In this document: positions 14,687 through 20,320 of the stretch, piece after piece
Position numbering within the stretch: the stretch's first letter is position 1
How the letters are laid out: each line of letters starts with the position of its first letter
Source of the DNA: a virus
DNA length: 23,274 nt
Virus record (IMG/VR): IMGVR_UViG_3300035171_000026
Span: 1-23,274 of that record
Reading direction: 5' to 3' (one strand)
The notes under the pieces: model-generated
What the model was told of the DNA's origin: nothing
Databases searched by the model: none
What the model saw: the letters and a program-made list of their open reading frames with translations, nothing else
Translations under genes and position numbers: made by a program

Positions 14687-14710
14687 GGGGGCGGCGTTTC
14701 CGCCGCCCCC
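14687..14710 (-). terminator. 10-bp GC stem with GAAA loop after the major capsid gene
   Basis: The arms 14687-14696 and 14701-14710 are perfect reverse complements. On the minus strand the loop is GAAA, a GNRA tetraloop, giving a very stable hairpin that starts 6 nt after the capsid stop codon. It is followed by ATTTAACC, not a T-run. It may attenuate transcription into the next gene or protect the 3' end of the capsid mRNA. Confidence 0.7.
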
Positions 14711-14716
14711 GATGCT

Positions 14717-15925
14717 TCAGCCGTTCGCGATGGTGAGCTGGCGGATGCCGCCCGCATAGGTGATCACGATCTTCTCGTAGAACTCGACCGTGACGGCCAC
14801 GAGCTTCGTGCTGATCTGCTGGACATACACGCGGAACAAGCCGCCGCCCTGCTCGCCGTCGAAGTTCGAGACGAAGCGTTTGATGTTGGACGGATCTTCC
14901 GTGTCCACGTTGTCCTGGGCGTAGAAGGAATAAACCTTTGAGCCGAGGATTTCCGATTTGGCGGACGCGCCGGACTGGTAGCGTTCGCGGGAGACATAGA
15001 CCTTGTCCACGCCGAGCGCCGCCGCCAGCGCGGCTTCAGGATTCGTCCCGTAGCCGAGGTAGCCGGCGGGATTGTTCTGCGCGCCGTAAGCCTGCTGGCG
15101 ATACAGCGCCGCCGTGTCGCCGAACGCGATCCGGTTGTTGCGGATGCCGGTGATGTTCGTCTGCGTGACGAGATCAGCGGCGATGTCCATGTCCGGGTTG
15201 ACGGGGATCACACCGGGATTCACCGGCTGCGCCGCCCACACCAGGTTGTTGTTCACGGCGGCGGCCGCGATGGCCGCGAGCGCGCGGCGATAGCTGTTGC
15301 GATACAGCCGGCGCGTGAGCTTAGCCACGGCGTTCTGCTGCCAGCCCGGCACCTGGCCGGCCCCGACGCCGGTGTTCGCGACGTTGTCCAGGTCAACGAT
15401 CAACGTGAGACCACGGTTGAGCGTTTTGTCCGTCACGTCCGTGCCGGTGTATTTCACGGCCTTGAAGTCGGCCCCTATCGCGCGCTGGTCGTCCACAAGT
15501 TCGGACATGAACTCCTCGGCGTTGTTCGCCGCCTTCCACTCGAACCGGCGGCCGACCGGAACGGCGGGGGCGAAGAACTGAAGCGTGGCTTCAATGTCAT
15601 TCGGATCACGCCAGCCGGTGGTGAAGTTCGTCAGCGGCTCGCTGTAATACGTTTCGAGGAACTGCGAATCGTTGGCGAAGATCGCCGCGAGACGCGGGTT
15701 CGTGTTCATGAAGCCGGACAGGCGTTCATCGTAGTTGCTGGGGTGGTAGGAGCCTTCGTTGGCGAAGAACACCTGGCCGGCCCGGTAGCCCTGGCCGCGA
15801 TCCGCACCCACGATGGGATGCTGGCTGTCGCGTTCGTTGGCGAACTGCGGCAAGGTGACCTTGCCGAACGTGGGCAGCGCGCCGGCCATCGCCAGGGCTG
15901 CCGTTAATTTGAGGTTCTTTTTCAT
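14717..15925 (-). CDS. Major capsid protein
   Basis: 402 aa, ATG at 15925. It lies downstream of protease/scaffold and decoration genes. Residues from about 100 onward have the look of an HK97-fold capsid subunit: LTLIVDLDNV, a long Ala-rich helix (RRALAAIAAAAVNNNL) and a C-terminal beta section (VAVTVEFYEKIVITY). The N-terminus is unusual: a hydrophobic leader (MKKNLKLTAALAMAGALPTF), then FANE at 28-31, FANE at 54-57 and FAND at 83-86. All three lie before the main fold, which suits a propeptide removed at maturation. The reading frame remains open upstream to 16168, but that part overlaps the decoration gene and the ATG at 15925 has a proper leader, so I use 15925. Confidence 0.8.
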   Translation of the reverse strand: MKKNLKLTAALAMAGALPTFGKVTLPQFANERDSQHPIVGADRGQGYRAGQVFFANEGSYHPSNYDERLSGFMNTNPRLAAIFANDSQFLETYYSEPLTNFTTGWRDPNDIEATLQFFAPAVPVGRRFEWKAANNAEEFMSELVDDQRAIGADFKAVKYTGTDVTDKTLNRGLTLIVDLDNVANTGVGAGQVPGWQQNAVAKLTRRLYRNSYRRALAAIAAAAVNNNLVWAAQPVNPGVIPVNPDMDIAADLVTQTNITGIRNNRIAFGDTAALYRQQAYGAQNNPAGYLGYGTNPEAALAAALGVDKVYVSRERYQSGASAKSEILGSKVYSFYAQDNVDTEDPSNIKRFVSNFDGEQGGGLFRVYVQQISTKLVAVTVEFYEKIVITYAGGIRQLTIANG

Positions 15926-15943
15926 TTTAATTTTCAGTTGATG

Positions 15944-15952
15944 TTTTGGTTG
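15944..15952 (-). promoter_or_regulatory. CAACCAAAA leader element before the major capsid gene
   Basis: Exact CAACCAAAA on the minus strand, 18 nt before the ATG at 15925. The remaining leader is A/C/T-rich (TGAAAATTAAA next to the ATG) with no Shine-Dalgarno site. Confidence 0.55.
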
Positions 15953-15960
15953 AGGGTTGA

Positions 15961-16605
15961 TCAGAACGAGACCTTGCTCGGCACGTCGTGCACGAAGGTG
16001 ATCGCGTCGCCGGCCGCCGAGCTGGTGTCGGTGCCGAAGAGCGCCTTGCCGAAGATGCCCGCGTCGCCGGTCGTGGCCTTGGTGGCCTGGCCCGCTGCGC
16101 CGGCTTTCATGTAGTCGCCGTTGGCGATGGTGCCGTCCGTCTGCACCCGCAACATGCCGGGCTTGCAACCGAACAACTGGATGGCGATCGGCATCGCCGC
16201 TTCCGCCTGGTCGTTCGAGACGCCGATGGCGACATCATTCAACCCGGCGATCGCGACGTGGTCGGCGTCCGTCCCGATCTTGTAGATCAGGTAACGGCCG
16301 CTGGTCGCAGCGTCGGCGACGTAGGTTTTGACGCCGCCTTCAAACGTGCCTTCCCCGATGTTGGCGAACATCACGCGGCCTTGCGGCGCGCGGGTGAAGC
16401 CCATCGCGTGGAAGATCCGTTCGAGCAGCAGCGGGGCGAGCCAGACCTTGCGCATGTGACGGCGGAAGAATTTCCGGTTCGCGTTGCCGATGACCGGACG
16501 ACGCGGAGATTGATTGGCCTTTTGGATGTTTGCGACCGCCAAGGCGAACATGGCGACCACAACCGCGACGAGCGCGACAACGAGTAACAGTGCGTTCAGT
16601 TTCAT
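15961..16605 (-). CDS. Capsid decoration-like protein (DUF2190 type) with hydrophobic N-terminal extension
   Basis: 214 aa. Residues about 90-214 match the DUF2190 decoration pattern: SGRYLIYKIG, NDVAIGVSNDQA, RVQTDGTIANGDYMKAG, TKATTGDAGIFGKALFG and a closing ITFVHDV strand. These proteins trimerise on the capsid surface. Residues 1-27 are strongly hydrophobic (LLLVVALVAVVVAMFALAVA) and look like a membrane anchor or uncleaved signal peptide. Residues 35-65 are basic. FAN at 80-82 marks the border between this extension and the decoration domain, followed by IGEG. Family members usually lack such an extension. An anchor removed at the FAN site would release the mature domain; this is inference. 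Confidence 0.65.
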   Translation of the reverse strand: MKLNALLLVVALVAVVVAMFALAVANIQKANQSPRRPVIGNANRKFFRRHMRKVWLAPLLLERIFHAMGFTRAPQGRVMFANIGEGTFEGGVKTYVADAATSGRYLIYKIGTDADHVAIAGLNDVAIGVSNDQAEAAMPIAIQLFGCKPGMLRVQTDGTIANGDYMKAGAAGQATKATTGDAGIFGKALFGTDTSSAAGDAITFVHDVPSKVSF

Positions 16606-16629
16606 TTTCGTATTTTCGTTTGTTGTTTG

Positions 16630-16638
16630 TTTTGGTTG
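16630..16638 (-). promoter_or_regulatory. CAACCAAAA leader element before the decoration gene
   Basis: Exact CAACCAAAA on the minus strand, 24 nt before the ATG at 16605 and directly after the 16645-16664 hairpin. The spacer is a CAAACAA-type unstructured stretch without a Shine-Dalgarno site. Confidence 0.55.
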
Positions 16639-16644
16639 TGCCCG

Positions 16645-16664
16645 GCTGCGCCGTGAGGCGCAGC
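16645..16664 (-). terminator. 8-bp stem-loop between the 93-aa gene and the decoration gene
   Basis: The arms 16645-16652 and 16657-16664 are perfect reverse complements with a 4-nt loop (TCAC on the minus strand). It is placed 10 nt after the stop of the 93-aa gene and just before the CAACCAAAA leader. No T-run follows, so attenuation or RNA processing is as likely as termination. Confidence 0.5.
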
Positions 16665-16674
16665 ATGGCGGTGA

Positions 16675-16956
16675 TTATTTTTTCTTGGCCGGCTTCGACT
16701 TGTTGCCGTGTTCTTCCTGGTGCTGGATCGCGATGAGCGCCTGCACGCGGTTCAGCGCCCCGCCGGACTCGGAGATTTTCCGGGCGATGGCCGATTCCAG
16801 TTTTTGCACGTTGGTCTCCGGCGGGGTCTCCTTCAATTGCTCAACGCGCTCTTTGAGTTCGCCGATCTGGTCCAGATGGGCATGGATCGCGGTTTCAATT
16901 TCTTCGATCGAGGCGTCGGGTTTCAGGCCGAGCCGTTTCAATAATGCTTCGTTCAT
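16675..16956 (-). CDS. Small coiled-coil, Lys-tailed head-region protein
   Basis: 93 aa, ATG at 16956. The protein is almost entirely helical, with heptad-like segments (IEEIETAIHAHLDQIGELKE, RVEQLKETP, NVQKLESAIARKISES), and ends in a basic tail (KSKPAKKK). It lies between the protease/scaffold and decoration genes. Its size, charge and coiled coil would suit a scaffold accessory or head assembly factor, but I do not recognise a family. It carries no FAN motif, unlike its neighbours. The leader is A/C-rich (CAACCTGAACC) without a Shine-Dalgarno site. Confidence 0.6.
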   Translation of the reverse strand: MNEALLKRLGLKPDASIEEIETAIHAHLDQIGELKERVEQLKETPPETNVQKLESAIARKISESGGALNRVQALIAIQHQEEHGNKSKPAKKK

Positions 16957-16993
16957 GATTTTAATAATGGTTCAGGTTGCGGTTGGTAACGGT

Positions 16994-17701
16994 TCAGCCT
17001 TTCTTCGGCATCTTGATCTCCACCGACTTCATCCCCTCGAACAGCGCGGGGTGGCGGCGCTGCGCCTCGTTGTAGATCGCGGTGTGGTGCGTCTTGCGGC
17101 TCAACTTCAATTCCTTGGCCACGGCGTCCATCACCTCGTTGGCGAAGGTCGCGCGGTTCGTCGGATCGGAGATGTCCACCTGTTCGGTGCGGCCGCCGCG
17201 CTGGAGCGAGATGGACGTGGTTTTCACTTTCGGCGCGAGCGCCCGGAGCGCGGTGCGCTCGTTGGCAAACTGCGCCGCGACTTTCAAGCGGCCTTCCCAG
17301 GTGGTCTGCTCGGCGGCGGTGATGCGGCCGGTGGTCAGCGCCAGCGCCAGCTCGTCGCCGATGCGCGCGGTGCGCTCGTTGGCGAACATTGTCAGCGCGT
17401 CCGTCAGGTCGGTGTTCAGCTTCGTGACCTTCTCTTCGATCTGCGTGACGGTCGCCGCGACGTCGGTGATCTCCGCCTCGTTGGCGAACTGGATCTTCAC
17501 CGCCGCGCACAGGCCGAGCAGTTTTTTCTTGAGGCCCGTCGTGGCGGTTTCCCACGCGGTGCGTTCATTCGCGAAGGTCGCGACTTTGGTTTCCATCTCG
17601 GTGATGGCCGTTTCCATTTCCGCTTCGGTCGGTTCAGCGGCGTTGGCGAACTGCGGTTTCATTGCGAGCGCTGCGAAGAGCGCGATTAGCTTTTTCTTCA
17701 T
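16994..17701 (-). CDS. Nested scaffold protein from an internal start of the protease gene
   Basis: An in-frame ATG at 17701 lies inside the protease gene. It is preceded by an exact CAACCAAAA element 7 nt upstream, the same signal and spacing that precede the independent starts at 11352 and 10332. Translation from here gives a 235-aa protein with a hydrophobic N-terminus (MKKKLIALFAALAM, then PQFAN), close in pattern to the capsid N-terminus (AALAM...PQFAN). The rest is Ala/Glu/Thr-rich helix with six FAN motifs at intervals of 25, 29, 34, 39 and 41 residues. Nested scaffold starts are known in Mu (I/Z) and lambda (C/Nu3). That this start is used is inference. Confidence 0.6.
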   Translation of the reverse strand: MKKKLIALFAALAMKPQFANAAEPTEAEMETAITEMETKVATFANERTAWETATTGLKKKLLGLCAAVKIQFANEAEITDVAATVTQIEEKVTKLNTDLTDALTMFANERTARIGDELALALTTGRITAAEQTTWEGRLKVAAQFANERTALRALAPKVKTTSISLQRGGRTEQVDISDPTNRATFANEVMDAVAKELKLSRKTHHTAIYNEAQRRHPALFEGMKSVEIKMPKKG

Positions 17702-18337
17702 TGTATTATTTTGGTTGTGGTTTTTGTTGGCTGCCTCGGCGGGAGCTTCGGCGAGAGTGTCGTCGGAATTAAAAAAGTGGACCGGTAGATGCGGATGGTT
17801 CGTCAGGCCGGCGCTGAAAATCTTGGTGGGGCGGAAGACCGGCACGCCGTTGAGATCGCCGCAGGGTTCGCTCTCGCCGAGATCGCCGCTGAACGCCTTC
17901 AGCCGTTTCGCCGGGTCAGCGTTCTCCACGAGGTCGCTGCCTTCGTTGGTGAACACCGGCATCCCGTATAGGCCGTCCGCGCGCACTTCCAGTTCGGCGA
18001 ACACGCCCTTCGGCTCCTTGTCCGGATAAAATTTTCCAAGGCCGGGGACGTGCGGGTGCCCGACGTAGATGTTGCAGCCCTTCAGGAATTTTCGGAACCC
18101 GCGCCGGTCATTGTGGAAGCCGGCGACCATCGCCTCCGCGCCCGCCTTATCAATGCGCTGGATGGCTGGTTGCTTTTTCATCCCGCCTTTGCCGTCCGGG
18201 AACAGGGCCGGCGAGGGATGATCTCCGAACGGCGCGATCATGGCCCAGCCGTCCGCGCCGATGCTGATCTCATTACAGAAGCCGACCAGCGCCACTTCCG
18301 TGGACTCGTTGGCGAACATGACGAACTTGGTTTTCAT
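16994..18337 (-). CDS. Prohead protease fused to scaffold (Mu I-like)
   Basis: 447 aa, ATG at 18337 overlapping the portal stop (ATGA). Residues 1-190 are protease: KGCNIYVGHPHVPG with a candidate catalytic His at 94, LKAFSGDLGE, and FSAGLTNHPHLP with a candidate Ser at 175. The latter matches the aLTNxP signature of Mu I-type (PF10123-like) proteases. Residues 190-212 are a linker encoded by a leader-like DNA sequence. Residues 213-447 are a helical scaffold with FANA at 230 and FANE at 255, 284, 318, 357 and 398. FANE also lies at 8-11, and FTNE at 129-132. The protease would cut the scaffold, and possibly itself and other head proteins, at these sites. Which residues are catalytic is a prediction. 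Confidence 0.7.
   Translation of the reverse strand: MKTKFVMFANESTEVALVGFCNEISIGADGWAMIAPFGDHPSPALFPDGKGGMKKQPAIQRIDKAGAEAMVAGFHNDRRGFRKFLKGCNIYVGHPHVPGLGKFYPDKEPKGVFAELEVRADGLYGMPVFTNEGSDLVENADPAKRLKAFSGDLGESEPCGDLNGVPVFRPTKIFSAGLTNHPHLPVHFFNSDDTLAEAPAEAANKNHNQNNTMKKKLIALFAALAMKPQFANAAEPTEAEMETAITEMETKVATFANERTAWETATTGLKKKLLGLCAAVKIQFANEAEITDVAATVTQIEEKVTKLNTDLTDALTMFANERTARIGDELALALTTGRITAAEQTTWEGRLKVAAQFANERTALRALAPKVKTTSISLQRGGRTEQVDISDPTNRATFANEVMDAVAKELKLSRKTHHTAIYNEAQRRHPALFEGMKSVEIKMPKKG
17709..17717 (-). promoter_or_regulatory. CAACCAAAA element inside the protease coding sequence
   Basis: Exact CAACCAAAA on the minus strand, 7 nt before the internal ATG at 17701. Being inside the protease frame it is translated as part of the Asn-rich linker (ANKNHNQNN). 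It is the main sequence evidence for a separate scaffold start. Confidence 0.55.
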
Positions 18338-20163
18338 GATTTGGTTTTTTCCGCAATCCCGTTGGCGAGATTCGCCGCGAGGATTTTGTAGATGGCGTTG
18401 GCCACGGCCGGATCGTGGTCGAGATTCTTTTTCAGCGCCGCCAGGTCATCGAGGATTGTGGCGAGCTTTTGCTTCTGCATGGCCGCGTCGTCGATCTGCG
18501 CGACGGCCGCGAGCCGTTCGTTGATGGATTGGAAATCCGCCAGCACGGCCTCGACGAGCAACGCCTGGCTGTTTTCGTTGAGGGTGGACGTGTTGGAAAA
18601 TTCCGGGTTCTTGTCCGTTTCGCCCGGCGGAACTTCCTTGCCTGGCGTAGTGGCCGGCGCAGTGACTTCCACCACGTCTTCATCTGGCTTGGGCAGCGGG
18701 CGCGAGTAGCGTTCCATCATCGTCTGCAAGCCGAGCAGGCCGCGACCATCCTTGTCGGTCAGCGTGGAGAGGAACGTGTCCACCGCGAGATCGTCCTGGA
18801 TGTTGCGGCGGGGCGTCGTGCGCAGTTTGATATAGGCGAGCGCCGGGGCGTCCGGGCCAAATTTCCAAGCGAGGGCGTATTTAGTCACCTTGCTTTCGAG
18901 CGTCTCCTCCAGATTCTTCGCATCGTCGGTTTCCAGAATTTCCGATTCATCTTCCTGAAGACTTGCGCCAGTGCCGTGCGCGCTGCTCGTGGTGCCGAGG
19001 TCAGCCCCGCGCCAGAGCTGCGTGATGGCCCGGTCGAAGATGGCGAGAAAATCCTTGAAGCCGGCCTCGCCGTTGGCCTTGGCCTCGACGAGCGTCAGGT
19101 CGGCGTTGCGGTTGGTGACCGCGCTCCATTCCTGCGCGAAGTCCTGGACGGCGGAAACAAAATCATTCCACTCGGGTGAATCCTTGGCCGCATCCGTTTT
19201 GCCGTGGATGCCCGGCATCCCGAACTTGTCCAGGAACGCGAGGGCGGACTTCAGCACCAGCGACTTCATCAGATGGACGACGCTGCACGCCTCCATGATG
19301 CCGTCGCCGCAGGTGACCATCCATTCACCCGGCAACATCTCGTTGCCGTAGATCTGAAACTCGCTGGGCAGGAACCGCAGCTTCCCGCGCGTGCCTTCAA
19401 ACCACCAGATGGGGCAGAAGATGAATTTCGCAGTGAGCGTGCCGTCTGGCAGCGGCTGCCAGATGATTTCGTGGATGGCGTAGTATTTGCCGACCGCATC
19501 CATCATCTGCCGAACCAGCAGCGAGAAGCCGCCCTCTTCATCCGGGTTGAGCGCGGTGGTCGCGCTGGCGTTGCCGTAAAACTGGTTGAGAAAATCTTTC
19601 TGCGCCTGCGCGAGCGGCTGCTGGCTTTCCTGCACGTCGTCACGGATCAGGATGTCGTAACCGTGCCGGGCGACACTCTTCAACCGCTTGGGCCGGCAAA
19701 TCTGCAACTGATAGTCGCGGCGCTCCATCGTGTCCCAGGCCATGCCCGCGCCCCGGAAGAAACCAAGCCGCCACTGGTCGAGATGATTGACGAGCTTCTC
19801 AAACGTCAAACCCTTGATCGGATTGTTACGCATCCTCACCGAGGTCGTGACCCGGCCGGGTGTGATGCTGGCATCCGGCTCCTCAGTATATTGGCCGGGC
19901 CGGTTCCGGGGTTTGCGGAAATAATCTGACTGGTCGGGCGATGCCTTGCCGGCCTGGCTGGTGGCCGGGCGCTGGGCACCCCCCCGCGATTCCTTGGAAG
20001 AGTTGCCAAGCTTGGGGTTGGTCGGCAGCTCATTGGAGACCACGTTGGCGAACCGGCGTTGCTCTCTCGGCGAGAGCTTCTGGAAGCCGGCCACCACCCG
20101 CGCCAACTTCGGCTCAAGTTGTCCACCGGCCAGACGGGAACCCTTTTGAGCGGTTTTAGCCAT
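18334..20163 (-). CDS. Portal protein (DUF935 / Mu gp29-like)
   Basis: 609 aa. Start ATG at 20163 with a clear GGAGG 5 nt upstream; the frame remains open further upstream, but no other start has such a site. Residues about 100-500 fit DUF935 portals: MRNNPIKGLTFEKLVNHLDQ, AWDTMERRDYQLQICRPKR, GKYYAIHEIIWQPLPDG, DLTLVEAKANG and ITQLWRGADLGTTSS. The portal forms the dodecameric ring through which the terminase pumps DNA. Residues 1-100 are a basic, low-complexity extension that includes RRFANVV at 36-42, a FAN site without the following Glu. Residues about 500-609 are a helical C-terminal tail. The stop overlaps the protease start by ATGA. Confidence 0.8.
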   Translation of the reverse strand: MAKTAQKGSRLAGGQLEPKLARVVAGFQKLSPREQRRFANVVSNELPTNPKLGNSSKESRGGAQRPATSQAGKASPDQSDYFRKPRNRPGQYTEEPDASITPGRVTTSVRMRNNPIKGLTFEKLVNHLDQWRLGFFRGAGMAWDTMERRDYQLQICRPKRLKSVARHGYDILIRDDVQESQQPLAQAQKDFLNQFYGNASATTALNPDEEGGFSLLVRQMMDAVGKYYAIHEIIWQPLPDGTLTAKFIFCPIWWFEGTRGKLRFLPSEFQIYGNEMLPGEWMVTCGDGIMEACSVVHLMKSLVLKSALAFLDKFGMPGIHGKTDAAKDSPEWNDFVSAVQDFAQEWSAVTNRNADLTLVEAKANGEAGFKDFLAIFDRAITQLWRGADLGTTSSAHGTGASLQEDESEILETDDAKNLEETLESKVTKYALAWKFGPDAPALAYIKLRTTPRRNIQDDLAVDTFLSTLTDKDGRGLLGLQTMMERYSRPLPKPDEDVVEVTAPATTPGKEVPPGETDKNPEFSNTSTLNENSQALLVEAVLADFQSINERLAAVAQIDDAAMQKQKLATILDDLAALKKNLDHDPAVANAIYKILAANLANGIAEKTKS

Positions 20164-20320
20164 GATGACCTCCGAAGATTCCGGTCGGTGCAGCGCATTG
20201 CAGCACCACTGGCGGGTTTTTGGACGCCTGCGCTCCGAAGTCCGGCTGCCGGACGGCGGCAAACGTCCTGCGGGCAGGCGGCAGCGGTCTGGCAGCGGGG
20301 GATGTAAGGCGGTTACTCAT
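20156..20320 (-). CDS. Small 54-aa overlapping ORF between terminase and portal genes
   Basis: The ATG at 20320 overlaps the terminase stop (ATGA), and its TAA lies 5 nt beyond the first base of the portal start, so the ORF fills the only gap here exactly and covers the portal Shine-Dalgarno site. The peptide is Pro/Ala/Arg-rich at the start (SPAARPLPPARR) and ends IFGGHHG, with no recognised domain. Its role may simply be to carry ribosomes from the terminase gene to the portal gene. Expression is uncertain; composition alone does not prove it is a real protein. Confidence 0.35.
   Translation of the reverse strand: MSNRLTSPAARPLPPARRTFAAVRQPDFGAQASKNPPVVLQCAAPTGIFGGHHG

Noticed and set aside
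15926-16168. Upstream extension of the capsid frame
   Set aside because: It overlaps the decoration gene and has an antisense-like composition. The ATG at 15925 follows a proper leader.
15668-18316. The TTCGCCAACGA DNA word as a DNA-level signal (uptake or packaging site)
   Set aside because: The word is frequent only because it encodes FANE. Synonymous forms such as TTC GCG AAT GAA and TTT GCC AAC GAG occur at equivalent protein positions.
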